Part shown: piece after piece, positions 25,876 through 37,088 of the stretch
How positions within the stretch are numbered: the first letter of the stretch is position 1
Layout of the letters: every line of letters starts with the position of its first letter
Assembly: GCA_018823325.1 (NCBI GenBank)
Contig: JAHJIJ010000006.1
Location: 62,001-126,000, forward strand
Reading direction: 5' to 3'
Length of the DNA: 64,000 nucleotides
Source: Alphaproteobacteria bacterium
GTDB lineage: Bacteria; Pseudomonadota; Alphaproteobacteria; Sphingomonadales; Sphingomonadaceae
Program-made: the position numbers and the translations under genes
The notes under the pieces: model-generated
What the model saw: only the letters and a program-made list of their open reading frames with translations
Database searches by the model: none
What the model was told of the DNA's origin: nothing

Positions 25876-27833
25876 TCGCTGAAGCCGGTCTCGCCGCCCT
25901 GTGGCTCGCCGCGACGCTTGCGGGCCTGCAATTGCTGCTCGCCTGGGCCGCAGTGGCACAAGGCAATGCGCAAGCAGCGCGCTTCATCCGCCCGCTCGCC
26001 GTGGCGCAGGGCGCGCTTGCCGGCCTCGCGATGGTGGCGCTCATCATCCTGTTCCTGATCTCCGACATGTCGGTCTATCTCGTCGCGGCGAACAGCCATT
26101 CGATGAAGCCGTTCATCTACAAGTTTGCCGGCGCGTGGGGCAATCACGAGGGCTCGATGCTGCTCTGGATCGCCGTGATGAGTGTTGCGGGCGCGGCGGT
26201 GGCGCTGTTCGAGCGCAGCCTTGATCGCGCGACCCATTTCGCCACGCTTGGCGCACAAGCGGCGATCAGCCTCGGCTTCTATGCCTTCCTGCTGCTTGCC
26301 TCCAATCCGTTTCAGCGGCTCAATCCGCCGGCAGCGGAGGGGCAGGGCCTCAATCCGCTGCTGCAGGACCCCGGTCTCGCCTTCCATCCGCCCACGCTCT
26401 ATTTCGGCTATGTCGGCCTGTCGGTCGCGTTCTCCTTCGCGGTCGGCGCGCTGCTCACCCGTCAGGTCAATGCCCGCTTCGCCCGCGCGATCCGTCCCTG
26501 GGTGCTCGGCGCCTGGGTGCTGCTGACCTTCGGCATCGCAGCCGGCTCCTACTGGGCCTATTATGAGCTGGGCTGGGGCGGCTGGTGGTTCTGGGACCCG
26601 GTCGAGAATGCCTCCCTCATGCCCTGGCTGGCCGCGACGGCCCTGCTGCACAGCGCCTCGGTGCTGGCGGCGCGCGATGCGCTGCGAGCCTGGACGATCA
26701 TGCTGGCGGTGGTCGCTTTCGCCATGTCGATGATCGGCACGTTCCTCGTGCGCTCCGGCATTTTGACGAGCGTTCATGCCTTCGCAGTCGATCCGACGCG
26801 CGGCAGCTTCATCCTCATTCTGCTCGGTCTCTACATCGGCGGCGCGCTCGCGCTGTTTGCGATGCGCGTGCACACCGTGAACGAGGGCGCACGGTTCGAT
26901 CCGTTGAGCCGCGAGGCGCTGCTGGTGGTCAATAACCTCCTGCTTTGCGTTATCCTCGGGCTGGTGCTCATCGGCACGCTCTATCCGCTGCTCACCGAGA
27001 TGCTGGGCCAGAGCGTTTCGGTCGGCCCGCCTTATTTCAATGCCGTGATCGGTCCCGTCACGCTGGTGCTGATGGCCGCGCTGGTCGTGGGGCCGCTGCT
27101 GCGCTGGCGGCGCGATGAACCAAAAGCGGCGATCTGGCGGACGGCGCCTGCGATCCTCGCGGGTCTGTTGACGCTGGTGGCGGTGCTGGTCTTTGCGGAT
27201 CGCCCGGTCGGCTGGCTGCCGCTGTTCGGCCTTGTCATGGCCGCTGCCGTCGCGGTGGCGAGCATTGCGCCGCTCTGGAAGCGCAATCTGCTGCGCACGC
27301 CGCTCTTCACTTACGGCATGGTCCTCGCGCATCTCGGTTGTGCGGTCAGCCTTGCCGGGATGGCGAGCGAGACGGCCTTCTCCTCCGAGCGGCTCGCTGC
27401 CGCAGCGCCGGGGGACAGTTTCGAGATATCCGGCTACACCGTCACATTGGATCAGGTCCGTCCCTTCGCCGGGCCGAACTGGACAGCCATGGAGGCGGTG
27501 CTTCTCATCCACCGCGATGGCAAGCTGATCGGCACTGCCCGTCCGCAGGCCCGCTATTTCACCGATCCGCCGACCCCCACCAACGAATCCGTGCAGCTCA
27601 CGCGCTGGAACGGCCAGCTCTATCTCGTGCTGGGCGAAGCGCTGGAGAATGGCCGCTGGCAGCTGCGCATCTGGTGGAAGCCATTCGTCACGCTCATCTG
27701 GGGCGGGGCGGGGCTCATTGCCCTCGGCGGGGTGCTGGCGTTGATCGGTCGAGTCCGCCGTGAGCGCAAGCAGGCGCGCAAGGCCGCCAGCGTGGATGCG
27801 CCTCTAGGCCACCCGCAGGAGGCGCTGGCATGA
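25872..27833 (+). CDS. ccmF: Cytochrome c-type biogenesis protein CcmF
   Basis: Haem lyase component of 653 residues with about 13-15 membrane helices. The haem-handling motif WWFWDPVENASLMPW and the flanking conserved histidines are present. ATGA overlaps link it to both ccmE and ccmG. Confidence 0.98.
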   Translation: MIAEAGLAALWLAATLAGLQLLLAWAAVAQGNAQAARFIRPLAVAQGALAGLAMVALIILFLISDMSVYLVAANSHSMKPFIYKFAGAWGNHEGSMLLWIAVMSVAGAAVALFERSLDRATHFATLGAQAAISLGFYAFLLLASNPFQRLNPPAAEGQGLNPLLQDPGLAFHPPTLYFGYVGLSVAFSFAVGALLTRQVNARFARAIRPWVLGAWVLLTFGIAAGSYWAYYELGWGGWWFWDPVENASLMPWLAATALLHSASVLAARDALRAWTIMLAVVAFAMSMIGTFLVRSGILTSVHAFAVDPTRGSFILILLGLYIGGALALFAMRVHTVNEGARFDPLSREALLVVNNLLLCVILGLVLIGTLYPLLTEMLGQSVSVGPPYFNAVIGPVTLVLMAALVVGPLLRWRRDEPKAAIWRTAPAILAGLLTLVAVLVFADRPVGWLPLFGLVMAAAVAVASIAPLWKRNLLRTPLFTYGMVLAHLGCAVSLAGMASETAFSSERLAAAAPGDSFEISGYTVTLDQVRPFAGPNWTAMEAVLLIHRDGKLIGTARPQARYFTDPPTPTNESVQLTRWNGQLYLVLGEALENGRWQLRIWWKPFVTLIWGGAGLIALGGVLALIGRVRRERKQARKAASVDAPLGHPQEALA

Positions 27834-28372
27834 ACTTCAAGAAGCGCTCGCTCATCCTGTGGATTCCGCTGGCAGCCTATCTGGTGTTCCTCGCGCTGGC
27901 CTCGCTCGGCCTCAATCGCGATCAGCAGACGGTCGTGCAGTCGCGGATGATCGGCAAGCCGGTGCCGCCACTCGATTTGCCCGCAGCGGCCTCCAGCCGC
28001 CCCACGCTCTCCACCAAGGAGATGGCGGACGGCAAGCCGCGCCTGCTCAACATCTTCGCGAGCTGGTGCGTGCCCTGCATTGCCGAGGCGCCCGTGCTGA
28101 TGCAGCTTGCTCAGCAGGGCGTGCCGATCGACGGCGTGGCGATCCGCGATGCGCGCGCCGACGTCGACAATTTCCTCACGCGCCACGGCAACCCTTACCA
28201 GCGCATCGGGCTGGACGAGCGCAGCGCGCTGCAATTCTACATGGGGTCCTCTGGCGTGCCGGAGACGTTCGTGGTCGATGGCAAGGGTGTCATCCGTTAC
28301 CAGCACATCGGCGTCATCGGCCCGCAGGATGTGGAGATGATCCTCGAGAAGCTGCGGGAGGCGCAGTCGTGA
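27830..28372 (+). CDS. ccmG: Thiol:disulfide interchange protein CcmG (DsbE)
   Basis: Membrane-anchored periplasmic thioredoxin of 180 residues. An N-terminal helix (about 8-27) precedes the active site Cys80-Val-Pro-Cys83 (FASWCVPC), and the cis-Pro loop reads SSGVPETFVVD. It reduces apocytochrome c through CcmH. It overlaps its neighbours by 4 bp on each side. Confidence 0.97.
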   Translation: MNFKKRSLILWIPLAAYLVFLALASLGLNRDQQTVVQSRMIGKPVPPLDLPAAASSRPTLSTKEMADGKPRLLNIFASWCVPCIAEAPVLMQLAQQGVPIDGVAIRDARADVDNFLTRHGNPYQRIGLDERSALQFYMGSSGVPETFVVDGKGVIRYQHIGVIGPQDVEMILEKLREAQS

Positions 28373-28788
28373 GGCGTTTGGTCATCCTGCTTCTCTTGGC
28401 CACCACGCCTGACCCGGCGCTCGCGCAGACGGCGCTGCCGCCGGCGCCCTACGCCAATCGCCAGCTTGAGGATCCCGCGCTGGAGGCCAAGGCTACCGCG
28501 CTCATGCACACCATCCGCTGCCTCACCTGCCAGAGCCAGTCAATTGCGGACAGTGACGCCAGCATGGCCGCAGATCTGCGCTCGATCATTCGCGAGCGCA
28601 TTGCGGCCGGCGAGGACCCCGAGGCAATCCGCGCCTGGCTCATCGAGCGCTATGGCGACTGGATCAGTTACAAGCCGACCGCCGACCCCATTCTCTGGCC
28701 GCTCTGGGCGGCGCCGGTGCTGTTGTTGGGGGCAGGCGGGGCGCTGGCTTATGGCCGGATGCGCCGTCGCAAGGGAGGCCAGGCATGA
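28369..28788 (+). CDS. ccmH: Cytochrome c-type biogenesis protein CcmH (CycL)
   Basis: A 139-residue protein with a signal peptide (cleavage near ALAQ), the redox motif Cys51-Leu-Thr-Cys54 in IRCLTCQSQSI, and a C-terminal helix. The start is GTG in the GTGA overlap with ccmG. It keeps the haem-binding cysteines of apocytochrome c reduced. Confidence 0.96.
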   Translation: MRRLVILLLLATTPDPALAQTALPPAPYANRQLEDPALEAKATALMHTIRCLTCQSQSIADSDASMAADLRSIIRERIAAGEDPEAIRAWLIERYGDWISYKPTADPILWPLWAAPVLLLGAGGALAYGRMRRRKGGQA

Positions 28789-29474
28789 CCGGGCTGCTGA
28801 TTGCCGCTGCCATCGCACTCGTCATCGGCGCCGGCGTGATGCTGGGCGCGCGCCTGTCTGTCCGCCATGCTGCGCCAGTCGCGACTGCGCTGCTCCTCGG
28901 CCTTGCGGGCTATGCCTGGCAGGGCAGCCCCGGCCTTGCCGGAAAGCCGGTCGAAGCAGGCAAGGCGCGCGTGGAATTTGATGAAGCGCTCGCCAAAAAG
29001 CGCTCGGAGATTGGTGAACGGCTGACAGGCGCCACGAAATGGCTCGTCGTGTCGGACGGATTGGCCCGTCAAGGCAACACGGCGGATGCAGCCAATGTCC
29101 TGCTCTCTGGTCTGCGCGAATATCCTGAGGACCCGAATATCTGGGTCGGCCTTGGCAATGCGCTGATGGCGCACGGCAATGGGGTACTCTCGCCGGCAGC
29201 CGATTACGCCTTCAAACAGGCGCTGCGTTTCGAGCCGGAAGGCGTTTCGCCCAATTATTTCTACGGTCTCGCTCTTGCCGAGTCGGGCGAGTTCGAGCGG
29301 TCGCGCGATATCTGGCTGAAACTTGCGGCCCGCCTGCCGGAGGATTTCGAGCTGCGCGCCGAGCTGATTCGCAACGTTGCGTTGCTTAATGCCTTGATCG
29401 AACGGCGTGACGTCATGGCGCAAGGCGGCATGTCTCCGGGCGGCATGTCCCAGGGTGGCAATGCCGGCCCTTGA
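28785..29474 (+). CDS. ccmI: TPR cytochrome c maturation protein CcmI-like
   Basis: A 229-residue protein with two N-terminal hydrophobic segments, then a periplasmic TPR domain (about 85-205; segments GNTADAANVLLSGLREYPED and ADYAFKQALRFEPEG). It would hold apocytochrome c for haem ligation. The C-terminal tail is a low-complexity Gly-Met run (GGMSPGGMSQGG). It is the last gene of the ccm operon, joined by ATGA overlap. Confidence 0.88.
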   Translation: MTGLLIAAAIALVIGAGVMLGARLSVRHAAPVATALLLGLAGYAWQGSPGLAGKPVEAGKARVEFDEALAKKRSEIGERLTGATKWLVVSDGLARQGNTADAANVLLSGLREYPEDPNIWVGLGNALMAHGNGVLSPAADYAFKQALRFEPEGVSPNYFYGLALAESGEFERSRDIWLKLAARLPEDFELRAELIRNVALLNALIERRDVMAQGGMSPGGMSQGGNAGP

Positions 29475-29576
29475 TGCCGCGTTGCACCGCCCATGGCGAA
29501 GTGCTAGGGCGCCGCGCGTTCAGGGCAGGGCCTGGGCAAGGGAAGCGCGATTGATGACTGCGGGTCAGGTGAGCAA

Positions 29577-31517
29577 GTGAGCTCGTCCGAACAGACACGG
29601 GACTTCGCGGCGGGCAATCCCGCTGCGGCGGGTCATCAGGGGCATGGGCCGGACAGCCTGCGCAAGCTGGCGCTGGCTGCGATGGGCATCGTGTTCGGCG
29701 ATATCGGCACCAGCCCGATCTACGCTTTCCGCGAAACATTCGCCGGCCATCACCCGCTCGCGCCGGATGCAATGCATATCTACGGCGTGCTCAGCCTCAT
29801 CTTCTGGTCGATGATGATCGTGGTGACGATCAAATATGTCTCCATCATCATGCGGGCGGACAACAAGGGGCAGGGCGGCAGCCTCGCCCTGCTGGCATTG
29901 GTCAACCGGCGCAGCGGGCGCAAGCGGTGGACCGGGCCGATCGTCATTCTCGGCGTCTTCGCCACAGCCTTGTTCTACGGCGATTCGATGATCACGCCGG
30001 CTATGTCGGTGCTGTCGGCGTCAGAAGGTCTGGTCACGGTCAATCCGCGCTTCGAGCCGCTGGTGCTGCCGATCGCGGTGGCGATCCTGATCGGCCTGTT
30101 CGCAATCCAGTCGCGCGGCACGGCGCGGGTCGGCCAGCTCTTCGGCCCGATCATGCTGGTCTATTTCGCGACGCTGGCGGGTCTTGGCGTGATGCATATC
30201 GCGACCGATCCCACGATCCTGCTCGCGCTCAATCCCTGGTACGCTTTCCAGTTCTTCCTGATCGACAAGTGGCTCGCCTTCCTGGCACTTGGCTCGGTCG
30301 TGCTCGCCGTGACCGGCGCGGAAGCGCTCTATGCTGATATGGGCCATTTCGGGCGCAATCCTATCCGGGTCTCGTGGCTGTTCTTCGTGCTGCCCGGTCT
30401 CATGCTCAATTATCTCGGGCAGGGCGCGTTCATTCTCTCGCTCCCGGCCGATGAAGTGCAGGAGGCGATTCGCAATCCCTTCTTCCTGCTCGCGCCGGAG
30501 GACTTGCGTTTACCGCTCGTCCTCCTCGCGATCCTGGCGACGATTATCGCTAGCCAGGCGGTCATCACGGGCGCATTTTCGTTGACCCAGCAGGCCATCC
30601 AGCTCGGTTTCATCCCGCGCCTCAAGATCAAGCACACCAGCGCCAGTGCGCAGGGGCAGATCTACATTCCGGTGATCAACTGGGCGCTGATGATCATGGT
30701 CATCCTGCTGGTGCTCAGCTTCCGGTCCTCCAGCAACCTGGCGGCGGCCTATGGCATCGCGGTGACGGGCGCGATGTTCATCGACACCTGCTTGCTGGTG
30801 GTGCTGCTCCTCTCACTGTGGAAGTGGAACCGCCTGCTGGCCTATGGCGCGCTGGCGATCTTCTTCATTGTGGACATCGCCTATTTCGCTGCCAACCTCA
30901 CCAAGGTTCCCGATGGCGGCTGGTTCCCGCTGCTGGTCGGCCTGGTGATCTTCACCATGCTCACCACCTGGGCCAAGGGGCGTGGGCTGATGGTGGAGCG
31001 GCTTAGCGAAGCGGCGATGCCGATCCCGGTCTTCGTCGCGTCGGCTGCCAACAGCGCAGTGCGCGTGCAGGGCACGGCGGTGTTCATGACGTCCACTTCG
31101 GACGGCGTGCCGCATGCGCTGCTTCACAATCTCAAGCACAACAAGGTGCTGCATGAGCGCGTAGTGTTGCTCACGGTGAAGGTGCTCGATGTGCCGACCG
31201 TCGAGACGACTGCGCGCTATCATGTCGAGGATCTTGGGCGCGGTTTCTATCGGGTCGTGATCCATTATGGCTTCATGGAAGAGGCTGATGTGCCCGCAGC
31301 GCTCGCCATGGTGGAAGGCGCGGGTCAGCCCTTCCGCATGATCGAGACAAGCTTCTTCCTGACCCGTCAGACACTGCTCCCCGCAGCCCGCCCCGGCATG
31401 CCGATCTGGCGGGAGAAGCTCTTCGCCTGGATGCTGCGCAACGCGGAAAGTCCGATGGAGTTCTTCCGCCTGCCGACCAACCGGGTGATCGAGCTGGGCA
31501 GCCAGCTGGAGATTTAG
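29577..31517 (+). CDS. kup: Low-affinity potassium transporter Kup
   Basis: KUP/HAK family potassium-proton symporter of 646 residues with 12 membrane helices and a C-terminal cytoplasmic domain. The N-terminal signature [18 protein letters not shown] is diagnostic. The start is a GTG at 29577 in a GTGAGC context behind AGGTGAG. A 102-bp gap separates it from ccmI. Confidence 0.97.
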   Translation: MSSSEQTRDFAAGNPAAAGHQGHGPDSLRKLALAAMGIVFGDIGTSPIYAFRETFAGHHPLAPDAMHIYGVLSLIFWSMMIVVTIKYVSIIMRADNKGQGGSLALLALVNRRSGRKRWTGPIVILGVFATALFYGDSMITPAMSVLSASEGLVTVNPRFEPLVLPIAVAILIGLFAIQSRGTARVGQLFGPIMLVYFATLAGLGVMHIATDPTILLALNPWYAFQFFLIDKWLAFLALGSVVLAVTGAEALYADMGHFGRNPIRVSWLFFVLPGLMLNYLGQGAFILSLPADEVQEAIRNPFFLLAPEDLRLPLVLLAILATIIASQAVITGAFSLTQQAIQLGFIPRLKIKHTSASAQGQIYIPVINWALMIMVILLVLSFRSSSNLAAAYGIAVTGAMFIDTCLLVVLLLSLWKWNRLLAYGALAIFFIVDIAYFAANLTKVPDGGWFPLLVGLVIFTMLTTWAKGRGLMVERLSEAAMPIPVFVASAANSAVRVQGTAVFMTSTSDGVPHALLHNLKHNKVLHERVVLLTVKVLDVPTVETTARYHVEDLGRGFYRVVIHYGFMEEADVPAALAMVEGAGQPFRMIETSFFLTRQTLLPAARPGMPIWREKLFAWMLRNAESPMEFFRLPTNRVIELGSQLEI

Positions 31518-31528
31518 GCCTGTCGCTT

Positions 31529-31549
31529 CCGTTCGTGTCGAGCGAAGTC
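31529..31549. repeat. Half copy of an interspersed repeat after kup
   Basis: CCGTTCGTGTCGAGCGAAGTC nearly repeats one arm of the long hairpin at 43783-43855. It sits between two convergent genes, where such fragments are common. Confidence 0.6.
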
Positions 31550-31591
31550 AAGGCACCCGACGCAGTCTTTCCCAACGGCATCTATGCGTGC

Positions 31592-32203
31592 TCAGCCGAG
31601 CGGCTTATCCGTTCCGGTAGTTTCCGCCATATCCCGCGCTCGCGCCAGATCCCCCGGCGTGTCCACGTCGAGCAGCAGCCGCGCATCGGCGGGGACAAGC
31701 GCCGCACCGGCGGCCAATCCGCGCGCACCGCGATCCCCGTCCAGCGCCTGAAGCACTCCGAAATCCCGCGCTGGGAACAGCGCCGGCGGCTGCGCGACCC
31801 CATCGGGCGAACAGGAGAAGACGGCCCGCGCCTCATCCGTCGCAAGCCGCCCGAGCATGGCCTTCAGATGCGTGCCGGTGACGAACGGCATATCTGCCAG
31901 TAGCACCAGCAGGGCGGCGGCGCCGGCCTCCTGCGCGGCCTGTGCCGCAAGACACAGCGAGTGTGACATGCCAGCCTCGGGCTGCACATTGACGAGCAAC
32001 CGATACCCCGGCGCCAGTGCCTCCCAGTCCACGCCGGCCGGCGCCACCAGCAGATGATGCGCCGCCTCGACCGAGCGCTCGGCCTGAGCCGCCCAGCCGA
32101 TCAGCGGCCGCCCGCCAAGGTCCGCCCTCAGCTTGTCCGCCGTCCCGAAACGCGTCGAGCGTCCCGCCGCGAGCAACGCCACGGCAAGGTCCGGCACTGC
32201 CAT
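31592..32203 (-). CDS. MobA-like nucleotidyltransferase (molybdenum cofactor cytidylyltransferase type)
   Basis: A 203-residue NTP-transferase with the nucleotide-binding motif LLAAGRSTRFGTADKL and the metal-site LLADMPFVT. Proteins of this MocA/CoxC-like group attach CMP to molybdopterin for xanthine-oxidase family enzymes. It overlaps the xdhC stop codon by 1 bp (TGATG), so the two are translationally coupled. The partner hydroxylase is encoded divergently from 33269. Confidence 0.88.
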   Translation of the reverse strand: MAVPDLAVALLAAGRSTRFGTADKLRADLGGRPLIGWAAQAERSVEAAHHLLVAPAGVDWEALAPGYRLLVNVQPEAGMSHSLCLAAQAAQEAGAAALLVLLADMPFVTGTHLKAMLGRLATDEARAVFSCSPDGVAQPPALFPARDFGVLQALDGDRGARGLAAGAALVPADARLLLDVDTPGDLARARDMAETTGTDKPLG

Positions 32204-33120
32204 CAGCGCGCCCCGCGGAAGGCCGCGACCATCCCTGCGGCGATGGAGAGGGCAATCTCCTGCGGGCCAAGGCCGCCAATCGGCAGCCCCGCCGGCCCGT
32301 CGACCCGGCGCAGGTCGTCGGCGCTCACCCCCGCCGCCGCCAGCCGCTCCAGCCGCCGCGCCTGATTGGCGCGCGATCCGAGCGCGCCGACATAGCCGGT
32401 CGGGCGCGCCAGCGCGGCGATGAGGGCAGGGTCGTCGATCTTGATGTCATGGCTCAGCGTCACCACCGCGCAGGCCGCGTTCGGCGCGAAGGCGGCGACC
32501 GCCTCGTCCGGCCAGGCGTCGGTCAGCGTCACGCCGGGGAAGCGCTCGGCGCTCAGGAACCGCTCGCGCGGATCGTTGACACTCACCGCCATGCCGAGCG
32601 TCTGCGCGATGGCCGCAAGCGCCTGACCGATCTGCACCGCGCCCACGATCAGCAGCTTGCGCGCCGGCTCGTAGAGATTGACGAACTGGCCGGCCTGCGT
32701 CCCCAGTCGCGCCTTGCCGGTTGCGAGATCGGTAGAAATCGCCACGGCCTTGCCGGCAGCGCGCGCCTGCGCAATCGCCTCGAACAACGCCGGCGCAAAG
32801 CCCGCCTCGCTCACCGGCTGGACGAGCACGCCAATTTGCCCGCCGCATGGCAGCCCCGGCTCCCACACGCTGGGGTCAGTGCTGCCGAAATAGCGCAGCC
32901 CCGTCTCGCCCTGCGAGAGCGCCCGCTCGGCCATGGCGAACACGTCATATTCCACGCAGCCGCCGGAGATCGATCCGGCAAAGCGTCCGTCTGCCGCGAT
33001 GAGCATGTGCCCGCCGCGCGGCCGGGGCGCGGAGCCGGAGGCTTCCACGACTGTGGCGAGGGCCATGGGCTGGCCGGCCCAGTCCCGCGCAGCGGCGATG
33101 ATGGCGTCGATATCGTGCAA
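32203..33120 (-). CDS. XdhC/CoxI family molybdenum hydroxylase maturation protein
   Basis: A 305-residue protein with an N-terminal XdhC_CoxI domain (SGSAPRPRGGHMLI and the family motif GSISGGCVEYDV) and a C-terminal Rossmann domain (KLLIVGAVQIGQALAAIAQ). The family binds sulfurated molybdenum cofactor and inserts it into the large hydroxylase subunit. The start is TTG at 33120, since a stop codon closes the frame just upstream; ATG at 33066 is the alternative. It is divergent from iorAB. Confidence 0.9.
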   Translation of the reverse strand: MHDIDAIIAAARDWAGQPMALATVVEASGSAPRPRGGHMLIAADGRFAGSISGGCVEYDVFAMAERALSQGETGLRYFGSTDPSVWEPGLPCGGQIGVLVQPVSEAGFAPALFEAIAQARAAGKAVAISTDLATGKARLGTQAGQFVNLYEPARKLLIVGAVQIGQALAAIAQTLGMAVSVNDPRERFLSAERFPGVTLTDAWPDEAVAAFAPNAACAVVTLSHDIKIDDPALIAALARPTGYVGALGSRANQARRLERLAAAGVSADDLRRVDGPAGLPIGGLGPQEIALSIAAGMVAAFRGAR

Positions 33121-33268
33121 GGGCTGATCCTGTGTCGGTCATGAAGGTGAGGGACGCCTTCCGCCATCTCTCGCCTGCCTCATTATTGCAAGCCTATGGA
33201 CATTGACAACGGGGGGCGAGGAGCGGCAATGTCGTGGCTCATCAAGACATTGCGGAGGGAGAAGCGGC

Positions 33269-33738
<470 letters not shown>

Positions 33739-33742
<4 letters not shown>

Positions 33743-35976
33743 ACGCGCCCCTCAACATGAACCGCCGCGCGCTGCTCAAGGCGACGCTGGTCGGTGGTGC
33801 GGTGCTGGCCTTTGATGCGCGCTTCGCTTTCGCGCAGGCGCCGGGCGAGAAGGCCATCATCATCAATGCCTATATCCGCGTGAATCCGGACAACAGCTTT
33901 GTCATCGGCTCGAAAAACCCTGAGGTTGGGCAGGGTGTGATCACCATGCTGCCCATGCTCATTGCCGAGGAGCTGGATGTCGACTGGACGCAGGTGACGG
34001 CCGAGACGACCATTGCCGACGAGAAAGTCTACGGCTTTCAGGTCGCCGGCGGCAGCTTCACCACGCCGATGAACTACATGCCCATGCGCCAGATCGGCGC
34101 GGCGGCACGGCAGATGTTCATCAAGGCGGCGGCGGCGCGCTGGGGCGTGCCCGAGGATACGCTCACCACCAGCGGCGGCCGCGTCTCGCAGACGTCCGGT
34201 TCGACCACAGCCAAGCGCAGCGTCACTTATGCCGAGCTGGCCGCCGAAGCCGCCAAGATCGCCGCGCCGGACCTCAAGACCGTGCCGCTCAAGGACCCGG
34301 CGACGTTCAAGATCATCGGCCAGTCGAAGATCGGCGTGGATACGCCGGCCATCGTCGCGGGCAAGCCGCTGTTCGGCATCGACGTCAAGAAGCCCGGCAT
34401 GCTTCATGCCGCGATCGAGGCATGCCCGGCCTATGGCGGTACCCTCACCAGCTTCGATGCGGACGCCGTGAAAGCGCTGCCCGGCATCATCGCCGTGGTG
34501 CCGCTCAACAGCGGCTATAATCCCAAGGGTCCGCACGATGCGGTGGCCATCGTGGCCGAAAGCTGGTGGGTCGCCAATCAGGCCCGGTCCGCGCTCAAGC
34601 CGGTCTGGAACACAGAGGCGCAGAAGCGCTTCTCCAGCGCCGCCTTCAAGGCGTCCGCCGAGGCCAAGATGGCCGCTGCACCTGAGGGCTCGGTCCACAA
34701 GGCTGGCGATGCCGCCAAGGCACTGGCCAGCGCCGCCAAGACCGTCACGGCGCGCTATGATTATCCCTATATCGCCCACGCCACGCTCGAGCCGCAGAAC
34801 TGCACCGCGCATTTCGAGAACGGGAAGATCGAGTTCTGGGCGCCGACCCAGCTCCCGGCGGACGGGCGCAAGGTGGTGTCCGAGGCGCTCGGCATCGCGC
34901 CGGACGCGATCACCATTCACATGACGCGCATCGGTGGCGGCTTCGGGCGGCGCCTGATGAACGACTATATGGTGCAGGTCGCGCAGATCGCGAAGGCGCT
35001 GCCCGGCCGCCCGATCAAGCTGATCTGGACGCGCACGGACGATCTGCGCCACGATTTCTTCCGTCCCGGCGGCTGGCACGACCTCAAGGCCGGTCTCGAT
35101 GGCGAGGGCAAGCTGGTTGCACTCGCCGATCATTTCATCACCTATGGCAAGGATAGCAAGCCGGACACCGGCGCGGCGATGACGGCGACGGAGTTTCCCG
35201 CGCCGATGCTCTCGGATGTCGATCTTTCGGTCTCCTATGTCGAGAGCAACGTGCCAACCGGCTATCTGCGCGCGCCCAGCTCCAATGCGCTGGCTTTCGT
35301 CTTCCAGAGCTTCCTCGATGAGGTTGCGCTGGCGGCGGGCACCGATCTGCCCGAGCTGATGCGCCGCACGCTCGGCGAGGCGCGCGTGATGAAGCACGGC
35401 AATCGCCCGGGCATGGATGGCAGCGTGCCGGAGTTCAACACCGGTCGTGCTCGCGCGGTGATCGACAAGGTCTGCCAGATGGCGGGCTGGACCGGGCGCT
35501 CGGGCGGCGATGCCGGCAATGGCGTGCGCAAGGGCCGCGGCTTCGGCTTCTACTACAGCCATCGCGGCTACTTCGCCGAGGTGGTGGATGTGACCGTTGC
35601 GAAGAACGGCAAGGTCAGCGTGGACAAGGTCTGGGTTGCGGGCGATGTCGGCCGGCAGATCATCAATCCCATCAATGCGCTGCATCAGGCGCAGGGCTCG
35701 GTGATCGACGGGCTCGGCCAGATCCTCTCGGGCCAGAAGATCGAGATCAGGGACGGCGCGGCCAACCGCACGAACTTCCACGATTATCCGCTGCCCCGCA
35801 TCGGGGATGCGCCGGCGGATGTGGTGGTCGAATGGGTGGTTTCGGACAACGACACGACCGGCCTCGGAGAGCCAGCGCTGCCTCCGGTGATTCCCGCGAT
35901 TGCCAACGCCATTTTCGCGGCGACTGGCAAGCGTATTCGCTCGCTGCCGGTGGTTCCGGCCGAACTGGCGGTCTGA
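33739..35976 (+). CDS. iorB: Molybdopterin-binding large subunit, isoquinoline 1-oxidoreductase beta type
   Basis: A 745-residue xanthine-oxidase family catalytic subunit. The N-terminus has a twin-arginine export signal ([18 protein letters not shown]), so the enzyme is probably periplasmic or membrane-facing. Substrate-pocket motifs include [15 protein letters not shown] and the catalytic Glu in [11 protein letters not shown] near the C-terminus. The missing FAD subunit and the separate small 2Fe-2S subunit are typical of the IorAB subgroup, which passes electrons to a cytochrome. Confidence 0.92.
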
Positions 35977-36074
35977 GGATAGGAACGGGGGGGAAGAGCA
36001 GGGGAAGAGGCCGCAGCCGGCTCCCTGCTTCCACCGTCTCGCTACTCACACCGTCACCCGCCACCTATCCCCAT

Positions 36075-36196
36075 CGTCACCCCGGGCTTGACCCGGGGGC
36101 CAGCTGCCTCTTCTTCCCGGTCCTCGGTGGAAGGGTTGGGCGCCCTCCGTCTATTGTGGCAAACCAGCGGGACCCCGGATCAAGTCCGGGGTGACG
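36075..36196. repeat. Interspersed palindromic repeat pair
   Basis: Two palindromic units face each other: CGTCACCCCGGGCTTGACCC at the left and CCCCGGATCAAGTCCGGGGT at the right. The same type recurs at 43551-43634. It fills much of the 274-bp gap 35977-36250. Confidence 0.85.
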
Positions 36197-36250
36197 TGCG
36201 TTGAGGAACGGCAGGGTCGGCCATCCGCCCCGCACCCAAGGAGAAGCCCA

Positions 36251-36532
36251 ATGATCCAAGCCCGATGGAATGGCGCTGTCATAGCCCGCAGCGACGACAC
36301 CGTGGTCGTGGAAGGCAATCACTATTTCCCCGCCGATGCCGTCGATCCCGCCGTCCTCCGTCCGAGCGACACGACGACAATCTGCTCGTGGAAAGGCACC
36401 GCGCACTATCACAGCCTGCAGGTCGACGGCGCCGACAACCCGGACGCCGCCTGGTACTATCCCGATCCCAAGCCGGAAGCTGAGGCGATCAAGGGCCGCA
36501 TTGCCTTCTGGAAAGGCGTGGAGGTGGGCTGA
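36251..36532 (+). CDS. DUF427 domain protein
   Basis: A 93-residue protein of the DUF427 family. The family pattern is visible: ARWNGAVIARSDDTVVVEG, then SDTTTICSWKGTAHYHSL and AAWYYPDPKPEAEAIKGRIAFW. The start follows AAGGAGAAG. The function is not established. Confidence 0.93.
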   Translation: MIQARWNGAVIARSDDTVVVEGNHYFPADAVDPAVLRPSDTTTICSWKGTAHYHSLQVDGADNPDAAWYYPDPKPEAEAIKGRIAFWKGVEVG

Positions 36533-36601
36533 ACAGAGGGCACGCTTCTGACCGGCGCATTGCCAGCCGAGCTGCGGTGCTGCCGGGACCGTATAGCGCA
36601 G

Positions 36602-37027
36602 TCACCAAGACTGGGGCACATCCAGGCAGCGGTTCAGAACGTCGATTTGCTGTCGGCCCAGCGGCCGCGCTGCCCCGACAACGACCCGGGTCGAGCCGAT
36701 TTGTGGGTACAGATTGAATGTCTGACCTTGGGTCGTTTGATAATGGAAAACCCGGCGCGGCATACCACCGACGCGGGTGAGAAACCGGTCAGGCGAAGCG
36801 ATGCTGTACATGTGACCGAAGTGCTTCTTGGCCGGAGCGCCGTCCATGCACGTTTCGAACTGCGATCGCGGCGCCTCCGTCGACAATTCCAGAACTCTAG
36901 GTAGAGGGCCGATCGTCCACTCCAAAATGTCGTTTTTGAAAGCCAAGACGATCCCGCCCAGGACGAGTGCCAACCCAATTGTCACTGCGCACCCAAGCTG
37001 CAGATCCGGCTCCTTTGCAAACGTCAC
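36602..37027 (-). CDS. Hypothetical single-pass membrane protein
   Basis: A 141-residue ORF with a GTG start, one membrane helix (about 12-30, LGCAVTIGLALVLGGIVLAF) and an exported domain of about 110 residues. Two Cys residues (FETCMDGAPAKK and NRCLDVPQSW) could form a disulfide. I do not recognise a family. Lower GC than the neighbours and the lack of context make it a moderate call. Confidence 0.6.
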   Translation of the reverse strand: MTFAKEPDLQLGCAVTIGLALVLGGIVLAFKNDILEWTIGPLPRVLELSTEAPRSQFETCMDGAPAKKHFGHMYSIASPDRFLTRVGGMPRRVFHYQTTQGQTFNLYPQIGSTRVVVGAARPLGRQQIDVLNRCLDVPQSW

Positions 37028-37088
37028 TGTCGTCGCGAACTGATGTGGGCTGCCTCGTCAGTATTTATCAGCAGCGGCTTCACCAACC

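Noticed and set aside
25851..27512. A long open frame antisense to ccmF
   Set aside because: Shadow of ccmF; charged low-complexity translation with no family resemblance.
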